Virus record (IMG/VR): IMGVR_UViG_3300021960_000438
Location: 1-26,441 of that record
Reading direction: 5' to 3' (one strand)
From: a virus
DNA: 26,441 nt
Position numbers and translations under genes: made by a program. A model generated the notes under the pieces. That model did not search any database. It worked only from the letters and a program-made list of their open reading frames with translations, and was not told where the DNA came from. Below, one piece after another: positions 20,805 through 26,441 of the stretch (the stretch's first letter is position 1; the number at the start of each line of letters is the position of its first letter).

Positions 20805-20961
20805 CTTCCTCACAATCATCATGCCAAAAAACAATATTATTTTCTATATCGTGATCTGCTTTTTTTAACTCTTCTTTTGTGTAGGTATCTAAATATCCCC
20901 AATTTGAATGACCATAGTTATCTCTACAATAATCATCTATATATTCGCTGTGATCTCTCAT
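20797..20961 (-). CDS. Small acidic protein, unknown (block gene A)
   Basis: 54 residues from ATG 20961 with agggaa upstream: MRDHSEYIDDYCRDNYGHSN then WGYLDTYTKEELKKADHDIE and a WHDDCEEDE end. Acidic and aromatic with two Cys. One base separates the start from the preceding stop. No family, but the start context is shared with its neighbours. Confidence 0.5.
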   Translation of the reverse strand: MRDHSEYIDDYCRDNYGHSNWGYLDTYTKEELKKADHDIENNIVFWHDDCEEDE

Positions 20962-20962
20962 T

Positions 20963-21115
20963 TTATTTTTCCCTTTTGTTTAGTTTTTTATATAATTCAA
21001 ATAGTTTTTTAACATCACCACTTTTGAATTGATCTCTATGTAAATCAATATGCAAGTTTGGATATTGACTTTCTATTTCATATATTTGTTGTTTTATTTC
21101 TTCTTCTTTTGTCAT
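20963..21115 (-). CDS. Small helical protein, unknown (block gene B)
   Basis: 50 residues from ATG 21115 preceded by aaagggaaaaataaa: MTKEEEIKQQIYEIESQYPN, LHIDLHRDQFKSGDVKKLFE, ending LNKREK. Mostly helical and charged. The last codons encode the ribosome-binding site of gene A. Unknown function. Confidence 0.5.
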   Translation of the reverse strand: MTKEEEIKQQIYEIESQYPNLHIDLHRDQFKSGDVKKLFELYKKLNKREK

Positions 21116-21116
21116 T

Positions 21117-21149
21117 TTATTTTTCCCTTTGTTGTAATTGTTTATTCAT
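21117..21149 (-). CDS. 10-residue mini-frame between block genes C and B
   Basis: ATG overlaps the stop of gene C (TAATG) and the frame MNKQLQQREK ends one base before gene B. The DNA repeats the start of the frame at 20804. Probably serves to carry ribosomes and the ribosome-binding site across the gap rather than to make a useful peptide. Confidence 0.25.
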   Translation of the reverse strand: MNKQLQQREK

Positions 21150-21328
21150 TATTCTGGCATAAATTTATCATACATTTTGCTTGATAGCTTTGGTTTATTG
21201 ATTGATTGACAATAACCTACAATCATACCAACATCATAAAACAAATCTTTTTCATCAATCTGTTCATAATCTTGTTTTAAACCCCAATATAAACTTGATA
21301 CTATTTTTCTTATTTGTTTGCTGTCCAT
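21149..21328 (-). CDS. Small protein, unknown (block gene C)
   Basis: 59 residues from ATG 21328 (agaggaaaaataaa upstream), preferred to an upstream TTG. MDSKQIRKIVSSLYWGLKQD, then YEQIDEKDLFYDVGMIVGYC and a basic C-terminus. A helical domain with a hydrophobic core of Tyr/Val/Ile. I recognise no family. Confidence 0.55.
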   Translation of the reverse strand: MDSKQIRKIVSSLYWGLKQDYEQIDEKDLFYDVGMIVGYCQSINKPKLSSKMYDKFMPE

Positions 21329-21329
21329 T

Positions 21330-21509
21330 TTATTTTTCCTCTCTGTTAGCTTTGTCAATTATATCATCTGGCAAAGGTACAATATCATAATCATAATGTA
21401 TGGCTAAACTGTGGTCATTTAGATCAACCTCTTTTTTTATTTTTGCCAAATAATCATTAAAGTCTTTTATTGTTTTATTTAATTTATTATAGCTACTATC
21501 ATCATTCAT
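21330..21509 (-). CDS. Small protein, unknown (block gene D)
   Basis: 59 residues from ATG 21509 with gaggaataaat upstream: MNDDSSYNKLNKTIKDFNDY, LAKIKKEVDLNDHSLAIHYD, ending KANREEK. Its last codons (AGG GAA-type) supply the ribosome-binding site of gene C one base downstream. Helical first half, then a short strand. No family recognised. Confidence 0.5.
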   Translation of the reverse strand: MNDDSSYNKLNKTIKDFNDYLAKIKKEVDLNDHSLAIHYDYDIVPLPDDIIDKANREEK

Positions 21510-21525
21510 ATTTATTCCTCGCTTT

Positions 21526-21831
21526 CTATTTGTTTAAGTCTGTTAAGATATAAGTACCATTTTTAATTTTGGCTCGTGTATCTTTTATAGTTTCATTAAG
21601 AAATATATTTCTATATTTGCCGGTAGTGTTGCTATAGTTCCAATATTTTTGATCAAGATATATTTTAAGACCCTGATCATCATTAACACAGTTAGCAAAA
21701 TCATTTGTATATTGTTTTTTTACAATCATTGAATTGTAAGATTGAAAAAACTCATTACCATTATCATCAGTAATAACAAATTGATTGGCTATTTTATTTC
21801 CATTATTGCTTTCTATGTTTTTTACTTTCAT
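21526..21831 (-). CDS. DUF8033-like phage protein
   Basis: A 101-residue protein with aaaggaaacaa before ATG. MKVKNIESNNGNKIANQFVI, a strand, FFQSYNSMIVKKQ, then KIYLDQKYWNYSNTTGKYRN, IFLNETIKDTRAKIKNGTYI and a final DLN. The FQSYxSxI ... L-D-x-x-Y-W-(D/N)-Y-S-x-T-T-x-K-Y-R-x-x-F-L pattern is one I know from small phage proteins listed as DUF8033; the number is from memory. No catalytic residues obvious. Unknown role in the accessory block. Confidence 0.6.
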   Translation of the reverse strand: MKVKNIESNNGNKIANQFVITDDNGNEFFQSYNSMIVKKQYTNDFANCVNDDQGLKIYLDQKYWNYSNTTGKYRNIFLNETIKDTRAKIKNGTYILTDLNK

Positions 21832-21881
21832 TTGTTTCCTTTGGTTAGTTGTTTTTATTATAGTTATATTTGTGTCTTAAT

Positions 21882-22049
21882 TTAGGCATTGTCTGGTAAT
21901 GCTAAAAACAATGACATTACACCCGCAAAGCTAATTAAAAGACCCAATACTTTATGATCCCCTGCGTGTAAGAAAGTTATTGCACCTAACATTGCTAATA
22001 TAAAACCCGTTAGTATCATTAGTATTCTAAATAATATATCTGCTTTCAT
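21882..22049 (-). CDS. Small two-helix membrane protein
   Basis: 55 residues from ATG 22049 (aaaggaaaca upstream), preferred to a longer reading from 22124 that lacks a site. MKADILFRILMILTGFILAM, LGAITFLHAG, then VLGLLISFAGVMSLFLALP: two membrane helices with a short HAGDHK loop. Resembles tiny holin-like or superinfection-related membrane proteins. First gene of the minus block. Confidence 0.5.
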   Translation of the reverse strand: MKADILFRILMILTGFILAMLGAITFLHAGDHKVLGLLISFAGVMSLFLALPDNA

Positions 22050-22095
22050 TGTTTCCTTTGGTTGATTTGTTTTAAACATAATTAAAGATAATATA

Positions 22096-22124
22096 ATAAT
22101 AAGGCATGAATAAGGCATATACAA
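22096..22124 (-). promoter_or_regulatory. Candidate promoter for the minus block
   Basis: On the minus strand TTGTAT (complement of 22119-22124), 17 bases, then TATTAT (complement of 22096-22101). The -35 is weak. The spacer is filled by the direct repeat, as in an operator-controlled promoter. Confidence 0.35.
22098..22118 (+). repeat. Direct repeat AATAAGGCAT x2, 11-base spacing
   Basis: AATAAGGCAT occurs at 22098-22107 and 22109-22118, one helical turn apart, inside a candidate promoter spacer. Suits side-by-side binding of a regulator. Not found elsewhere in the window by eye. Confidence 0.6.
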
Positions 22125-22382
22125 AAAAGATTTAATTATTATTAGTGTGATAATATTGCAACAAGTGTTGTATATTTACAGTTTAGAATGATTTAATGTA
22201 ATGTGTTAGGTGTATAAAAGTTGGTATCCATTTATAAACAGCAACCGATTTTTTTCTCACGTCATAACAATCGACAACAATTTATTTAATTAAATGCTTT
22301 ATTACCGGTAACTTTTATTTATCGCTAATCTAATTAAGATATATTTTACCTAGTATTGTCTATGTTTTTGTTTTTTAGATAG

Positions 22383-22394
22383 GGGGTATACCCC
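22383..22394. repeat. Perfect 12-base palindrome GGGGTATACCCC
   Basis: A GC-bearing perfect palindrome in a very AT-rich neighbourhood, with one more G before it. Possible operator, packaging or processing site. Confidence 0.6.
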
Positions 22395-22433
22395 ATATTT
22401 TTACCGCAGGTTTCTTTCTATATATACACCGGA

Positions 22434-22452
22434 CTGTAGGACACCCTTACAG
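22434..22452. repeat. Small hairpin in GC-richer island
   Basis: CTGTAGG (22434-22440) pairs with CCTTACAG (22445-22452) around an ACAC loop with one bulged base. No U-run follows directly, so a terminator is not obvious. Confidence 0.4.
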
Positions 22453-22464
22453 CCACCCACACCT

Positions 22465-22473
22465 TTATACACA
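22465..22473 (+). promoter_or_regulatory. DnaA-box match TTATACACA
   Basis: Exact match to TTATNCACA in non-coding DNA. A one-mismatch copy in the opposite orientation lies at 22209-22217. Single matches occur by chance at this base composition. Confidence 0.3.
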
Positions 22474-22520
22474 TACATCTTTTCTGTTTTATTTTTTTTA
22501 AAATGCACTAGATGTAGTAT

Positions 22521-22709
22521 ATGGATTACTTTAGTGCAGACGATTTAGATTCAGTTGCTTACATAGAAGAAGGCTCAAACAATGTTATATTAAAGTTTTA
22601 TGGCTTTCCCAATAAACTAGCAGCCGATCTATTTATCAGCTATGCTATGCTCAATATGGGTTTTGATTACCAACCTGTATCTGGTACAAAATCCGACATG
22701 ATACACTAA
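22521..22709 (+). CDS. Small protein preceding large terminase, unknown
   Basis: A 62-residue acidic protein: MDYFSADDLDSVAYIEEGSN, NVILKFYGFPNKLAADLFIS, ending in a flexible TKSDMIH. A strand-turn-strand then a helix with aromatic residues suggests a small alpha/beta fold. No ribosome-binding site is evident, so it could be read from a near-leaderless message. Two bases separate it from the large terminase. Possibly a terminase accessory factor. Confidence 0.5.
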   Translation: MDYFSADDLDSVAYIEEGSNNVILKFYGFPNKLAADLFISYAMLNMGFDYQPVSGTKSDMIH

Positions 22710-22711
22710 AT

Positions 22712-23983
22712 ATGGATATTAAAATACCTTACACACCAAGGAAGCATCAAGCTCACTTGCACAGACAGATAGATAAACACAGATGGAATGTACTTGTATG
22801 CCATAGAAGATTCGGCAAAACAGTTTGCATGATCAATCACCTAATTAGGTCAGCACTACTGTCCAAACTAAAGAACCCTAGGTTTGCCTACATTGCACCC
22901 ACCTTTAAACAAGCAAAGTCTATTGCATGGGATTACATGAAACAGTTTACAGCAAAGATACCTCACACTAAATTTAACGAAACAGAACTACGTGTAGACC
23001 TACCTAATGGCTCTCGTATCACCTTGCTAGGCTCGGAATCTCCAGATGGGTTAAGAGGTATATACCTTGATGGATGTGTCATTGATGAGTACGCAAACGT
23101 AAACAGTAAATTGTTTCCAGAAATAATTAGACCCGCATTATCAGATCGTAAAGGCTACTGTGTGTTTATTGGCACACCAATGGGAATGAACAATAACTTT
23201 TATGAGTTGTACCAACACGCACAAGGTGCGGAAGATTGGTTTAACTACAAAGCAAAAGCATCAGATACCAAGATCGTAGACAATGATGAGTTGGTCAAGG
23301 CAAAAGAAGTAATGGGTGAGAAGAAGTATAACCAAGAGTTTGAATGTGATTGGATTGCTAACATTGAAGGTGCAGTATATGGAGATGTGATTGCAAAACT
23401 AGATGATGATAAACAGCTTACAAGAGTTCCATACGATCCTGCCTTACCAGTATCTACAGCATGGGATCTTGGGGTCTCCGACCACAGTAGTATAATATTC
23501 TATCAGCAGTTAGGTAGAAGCATTAATATAATAGATTACCACGAAGAGAAAGGTCAAGGTTTACCATACTACATTAAGATGATTGATCAGAAAGAGTATG
23601 TCTACAAAGATCACTTTGCACCACACGACATTGAAGTTACAGAGTTTGGCAATGGCAAAACTCGGAGAGAGGTCGCCACCCAATTAGGATTAAGGTTTAA
23701 AGTCGTTCCAAAAATTCCACTAGAGGATGGCATACACGCAACTACAATGATCTTACCTAGATGTTATATTGATACTGACCATTGCAAAAAGTTAATAGAT
23801 GCGTTAAGACATTACCACAGGAAGTATATTGATAAAAATAGAATGTTTAGATCAAAGCCTGTACACGATTGGAGTTCTCATGCTTGTGATGCAATGCGTT
23901 ACCTAGCAGTTGGACTACAAGAAATTAATACTAGACAAACTGCTCCACAAAGTATAGCAGATAATAGTTATAGAATTATATAG
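22712..23983 (+). CDS. terL: Terminase large subunit
   Basis: A 423-residue protein with both terminase activities. ATPase: Walker A-type CHRRFGKT at 30-37, a PTFKQAKSIAWDY strand-helix, Walker B CVIDEYAN with D125/E126, and the coupling motif GTPMG at 154-158. Nuclease (RNase H-like): D252 in STAWDLGVSDHSS, a second acidic site around D275 and the final D393 in SHACDAMRYLAVG. It forms the packaging motor on the portal, pumping DNA into the head and cutting concatemers. Length is somewhat short for the class but motifs are complete. The base composition is less extreme than that of the structural genes. It belongs to one operon with the portal. Confidence 0.95.
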   Translation: MDIKIPYTPRKHQAHLHRQIDKHRWNVLVCHRRFGKTVCMINHLIRSALLSKLKNPRFAYIAPTFKQAKSIAWDYMKQFTAKIPHTKFNETELRVDLPNGSRITLLGSESPDGLRGIYLDGCVIDEYANVNSKLFPEIIRPALSDRKGYCVFIGTPMGMNNNFYELYQHAQGAEDWFNYKAKASDTKIVDNDELVKAKEVMGEKKYNQEFECDWIANIEGAVYGDVIAKLDDDKQLTRVPYDPALPVSTAWDLGVSDHSSIIFYQQLGRSINIIDYHEEKGQGLPYYIKMIDQKEYVYKDHFAPHDIEVTEFGNGKTRREVATQLGLRFKVVPKIPLEDGIHATTMILPRCYIDTDHCKKLIDALRHYHRKYIDKNRMFRSKPVHDWSSHACDAMRYLAVGLQEINTRQTAPQSIADNSYRII

Positions 23984-23990
23984 GATTATT

Positions 23991-24245
23991 ATGGAAACAA
24001 AAAAAACACTCTCAATGAATCAAATAAGATCAAATGAAATGGACACAACATTAAAAGTGATAAAAAAAACTTATAATCTTTCTGTTGGTGAAGCAAGTAA
24101 ATATTCAAGAATTATTGATAATTATAAATATGGAAGAAATTTTAAAGAAAAAAACAAGTATAAAGGTGATGATAAAATTATTTTAAGATTTTTACCTAAA
24201 TCTCTAATACAACAGAAAAAAAAAACAAGCATATTAAATAAATAA
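23991..24245 (+). CDS. Basic small protein between terminase and portal, unknown
   Basis: 84 residues, 7 bases after terL: METKKTLSMNQIRSNEMDTT, then LKVIKKTYNLSVGEASKYSR and a Lys-rich tail (QQKKKTSILNK). A short predicted helical core with disordered basic ends. No motif recognised. In many podoviruses this gap is filled by short poorly conserved proteins. Confidence 0.45.
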   Translation: METKKTLSMNQIRSNEMDTTLKVIKKTYNLSVGEASKYSRIIDNYKYGRNFKEKNKYKGDDKIILRFLPKSLIQQKKKTSILNK

Positions 24246-24247
24246 TT

Positions 24248-24466
24248 ATGGGATTTCTAAAACCAAAAATGCCACCGCTGCCACCAGTTCAACCTGCACC
24301 ACCACCGCCATCAAGCGAGTTATCGCAAGAAGAAAAAGATGCGATTGCAGCAGAGCAAAGAGAGATTGCTAGAAAAAGAAGAGGTCGTAAGTCTACAATT
24401 TTAACTTCACCATTAGGTGTTGAGGAAGAAGCAGAAACAGAAAACAAAACTTTGTTAGGATCATAA
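24248..24466 (+). CDS. Proline-rich pre-portal protein with LLGS-type tail
   Basis: 72 residues. MGFLKPKMPPLPPVQPAPPP is a Pro-rich N-terminus, followed by a charged helix (EEKDAIAAEQREIARKRR) and a C-terminal motif GRKSTILTSPLGV ... KTLLGS. The same C-terminal motif closes the 203-residue protein at 24675. Such GR-x-(S/A)TILT ... LLG tails recur in podovirus proteins near the portal. Probably a small head or connector-associated protein. Stop overlaps next start (TAATG). Confidence 0.6.
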   Translation: MGFLKPKMPPLPPVQPAPPPPSSELSQEEKDAIAAEQREIARKRRGRKSTILTSPLGVEEEAETENKTLLGS

Positions 24467-24672
24467 TGTTTGATAAAATTAAAAAGATATTTAAAAAAAA
24501 ACCAACAGTAGAAAAAGAAAAAAGAACTTACGACAAAGCTATAGATCATGGTAATGACATTACTTTTGAAAACGAAGTTAAACAAATAAAAATAAAAAGA
24601 ATATCAGAAACAAAATCAGATAAAGTATTTTCAGATAGAAAGTCAGAAACTAAATCTGGATTTGGAGAATAA
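24466..24672 (+). CDS. Small highly charged protein, unknown
   Basis: 68 residues: MFDKIKKIFKKKPTVEKEKR, then TYDKAIDHGNDITFENEVKQ and a Lys/Ser-rich end (SETKSGFGE). An amphipathic Lys-rich N-terminal helix and a mainly disordered rest. Start overlaps the previous stop. No family recognised. Confidence 0.5.
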   Translation: MFDKIKKIFKKKPTVEKEKRTYDKAIDHGNDITFENEVKQIKIKRISETKSDKVFSDRKSETKSGFGE

Positions 24673-24674
24673 TT

Positions 24675-25286
24675 ATGGGTGCAGGTGGAGCAAGTGGATC
24701 AGATGCAGGTTTTGCAAATACACAAAAATCAAAACTAACAAAAACAAATCAAGAAATTGTAGATAGTAATTTTAGAGATCGTGGAGCAAATAAAATAAAA
24801 AAAGGAATTAAAACTCCATCTATTGCTATCAATGTTCTTGGAACAGTATTATCAAAACCATTACAAGCTGGATCAAGAGTAAATAGAGATTTTTTTACAG
24901 ATAAAGTTTTAGGATCTAAAAATTTTAAAGGTACTTCTAAATCTGATTTTATGAGTATGAGTGTAAGTCAACAAGAAAGTATCTATGGCGATTATATGTC
25001 TAGCAGACAAGCAGGAAAAACTGATGCTTATGGAAATTCTATAGGTAATAATAATAATGAATCTTCTATGATTAAAAAAAATATTGGCGGAAAAATAGTT
25101 TCTGTTGCACCAACAGCTGCAGAAGTTTCACAATCAGAAGCAGTAAATGCTACAAGTGAAGAAGATTCAATTCTTTTAAGAAAGAAAAAAACAAAAGCAA
25201 AAGGAAGATCAGCTACAATTTTAACAAGCTCTAAAGGTGTAGATGAAGGTTTAACATTAGGTAAGAAAAGTTTATTAGGATCATAA
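24675..25286 (+). CDS. Pre-portal virion protein with LLGS-type tail
   Basis: A 203-residue protein: a Gly/Ser-rich start MGAGGASGSDAGFANTQKSK, a middle with PSIAINVLGTVLSKPLQAGS, an Asn/Ser-rich linker, and the closing KGRSATILTSSKGV ... KKSLLGS, shared with the protein at 24248. Largely low-complexity and basic, as expected of a head or scaffold-associated protein rather than an enzyme. Stop overlaps the portal start by one base (TAATG). Role inferred from position and the common tail motif. Confidence 0.55.
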   Translation: MGAGGASGSDAGFANTQKSKLTKTNQEIVDSNFRDRGANKIKKGIKTPSIAINVLGTVLSKPLQAGSRVNRDFFTDKVLGSKNFKGTSKSDFMSMSVSQQESIYGDYMSSRQAGKTDAYGNSIGNNNNESSMIKKNIGGKIVSVAPTAAEVSQSEAVNATSEEDSILLRKKKTKAKGRSATILTSSKGVDEGLTLGKKSLLGS

Positions 25287-26441
25287 TGGCAAGAACAGAT
25301 TTATCAAAAGGAATATTATCCAGATACGAAAGACTAGAAGGTCAAAGACAAAATTGGGAAACGCATTGGCAGGAAGTTGCAGATTATATGCAACCAAGAA
25401 AAGCAGATGTTACTAAACAAAGAGCTAGAGGTGATAAAAGAATGGAACAAGTTTTTGATTCTTCACCTATACAAGCAGTAGAATTATTAGCAGCATCATT
25501 ACATGGTATGCTAACTAATCCATCAACACCTTGGTTTACTTTAAGATTTAAAGATACAGAAATTGATAATGAAGATGAAGCAAAACTTTGGTTAGAAGCA
25601 TCTACAGATGCAATGTATACAGCATTTAATAGATCAAACTTTCAACAAGAAATTTTTGAATTGTATCATGACCTAATTACATTTGGTACAGCAGCAATGT
25701 TTATTGAAGAAGATGATGATGATATTATAAAATTTTCAACAAGACATATTAACGAAGTTTTTATTGCAGAGAATGATAAAGGCAGAATAGATACAATCTT
25801 TAGAAGATTTAAAATAAGTGCTAGAGCTGCAATGCAAAAGTTTGGTGATGCAACATCAACAGACATTAAAGGTATATTTAAAAAAGATCCATACCAAGAA
25901 GTAGAAATACTACACGCAGTTTATCCAAGATCAGATTTTAATCCAAAGAAAAAAGATAAATCTAATATGCCATTTGAATCTGTTTATTTAGAATTTAAAA
26001 ATGCAAATGAATTATCTATTAGTGGATTTAGAGAGTTCCCTTTCGTAGTACCTAGATATTTAAAAGCATCAAATGAAATTTATGGAAGATCACCTGCAAT
26101 GACAGCATTGCCTGATGTTAAGATGTTAAATGAAATGTCAAAGACTACAATCAAAGCTGCACAGAAACAAGTTGATCCACCACTATTAGTTCCGGATGAT
26201 GGCTTCTTACTTCCTGTAAGAACTGTACCGGGTGGACTAAATTTTTACAGAAGTGGTACAAGAGATAGAATAGAACCATTAAACATTGGTGCAAACAATC
26301 CACTAGGTTTAAATATGGAAGAGCAAAGAAGAGACAGTATTAGAGCTGTGTTCTATGTTAATCAACTTATGATGCAACAAGGTCCACAGATGACAGCAAC
26401 AGAAGTTATCCAACGTAACGAAGAGAAGATGAGATTACTTG
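25286..26441 (+). CDS. Portal / head-to-tail connector protein (3' partial)
   Basis: 385 complete codons are visible; the frame is still open at the window end. It opens MARTDLSKGILSRYERLEGQ, with the N-terminal RYExLxxQRxxWExHWQEVADYxxPR pattern, then FDSSPIQAVELLAASLHGML, NPSTPWFTLRF and YHDLITFGTAAMFIEED. Later REFPFVVPRYLK, YGRSPAMTALPDVKMLNEM, QVDPPLLVPDDGF and MTATEVIQRNEEKMRLL follow. These are the hallmark stretches of the podovirus head-to-tail connector family (PF12236). Twelve copies form the ring at the packaging vertex. Usual length is ~500-550, so ~130-160 residues lie outside the window. Confidence 0.92.
   Translation, partial: MARTDLSKGILSRYERLEGQRQNWETHWQEVADYMQPRKADVTKQRARGDKRMEQVFDSSPIQAVELLAASLHGMLTNPSTPWFTLRFKDTEIDNEDEAKLWLEASTDAMYTAFNRSNFQQEIFELYHDLITFGTAAMFIEEDDDDIIKFSTRHINEVFIAENDKGRIDTIFRRFKISARAAMQKFGDATSTDIKGIFKKDPYQEVEILHAVYPRSDFNPKKKDKSNMPFESVYLEFKNANELSISGFREFPFVVPRYLKASNEIYGRSPAMTALPDVKMLNEMSKTTIKAAQKQVDPPLLVPDDGFLLPVRTVPGGLNFYRSGTRDRIEPLNIGANNPLGLNMEEQRRDSIRAVFYVNQLMMQQGPQMTATEVIQRNEEKMRLL

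Larger units (their letters stand above)
22050..22520. other. 471-base non-coding region (control/origin/packaging candidate)
   Basis: Divergent: the minus block starts to its left and the terminase operon to its right. No plausible gene inside. It holds a 10-base direct repeat (22098-22118), palindromes at 22284-22295, 22302-22311 and 22383-22394, a GC-richer island with a hairpin (22401-22463) and a DnaA-box match (22465-22473). Confidence 0.55.

Noticed and set aside
20793-21032. 79-codon plus-strand frame over the minus block
   Set aside because: Phe/Leu/Tyr-rich complement of Lys/Glu-rich minus genes that have good start sites.
22050-22520. tRNA or small RNA gene in the long gap
   Set aside because: No cloverleaf or TψC-like GTTC segment could be folded by eye; the GC-richer part is too short.
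24289-24585. 98-codon Phe/Ser-rich minus frame over pre-portal genes
   Set aside because: Antisense of Lys/Glu codons in two plus-strand genes within a tightly packed operon.

Overview
The window looks like most of the genome of an AT-rich, short-tailed (podovirus-type) marine bacteriophage, cut inside an internal virion protein gene at the left end and inside the portal gene at the right end. The support is a large terminase, a head-to-tail connector (portal), a T7-type tail-fibre N-terminus, very dense packing of tiny genes with ATGA/TAATG overlaps, and no host-like genes. Low GC and several small conserved proteins that I remember from phages of SAR11-type and other marine alphaproteobacteria suggest a pelagiphage-like virus. 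The host assignment is inference only.

Layout. (1) 1-4777, plus strand: end of a virion protein with a lysozyme-like domain, then two further probable internal/ejection proteins. (2) 4780-11335: tail-fibre region, with one large T7-type fibre carrying three tandem domains and a collagen-like insert. It is followed by a row of five related fibre or receptor-binding-type proteins interleaved with small tail-fibre-chaperone-like proteins. (3) 11338-14709: a dense block of small genes including holin-like membrane proteins, coiled coils, a possible PD-(D/E)XK nuclease, a chain of micro-genes of 28-50 codons, and basic conserved phage proteins. (4) 14699-18058, minus strand: early DNA-metabolism operon (PD-(D/E)XK exonuclease, ERF-type annealing protein, DUF6378 protein, a DnaA domain IV-only protein). 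(5) 18059-18158: divergent promoter region. (6) 18159-20731, plus strand: Cro-like repressor, small zinc-ribbon and coiled-coil proteins, a winged-helix probable replication initiator, and a zinc-binding protein overlapping a probable small terminase subunit out of frame. (7) 20797-22049, minus strand: a block of small genes with repeated translation-start junctions. (8) 22050-22520: the longest non-coding stretch, with direct repeats, palindromes, a GC-richer island and a DnaA-box match. It is the best candidate for a control, origin or packaging region. (9) 22521-26441, plus strand: large terminase, small pre-portal proteins and portal. The capsid and tail-tube genes expected between portal and the internal virion proteins are not in the window, which fits a circularly permuted or circularised genome cut between them.

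How it may work together. The divergent region 18059-18158 would drive the recombination/DnaA-like operon leftward and the Cro/replication-initiator operon rightward. No DNA or RNA polymerase gene is visible, so replication probably leans on host enzymes, and the DnaA-like protein and winged-helix protein are the candidates for steering them. The late genes run rightward through packaging and structure and end in lysis at the convergent junction near 14700. No integrase, tRNA, CRISPR array or insertion sequence was found.
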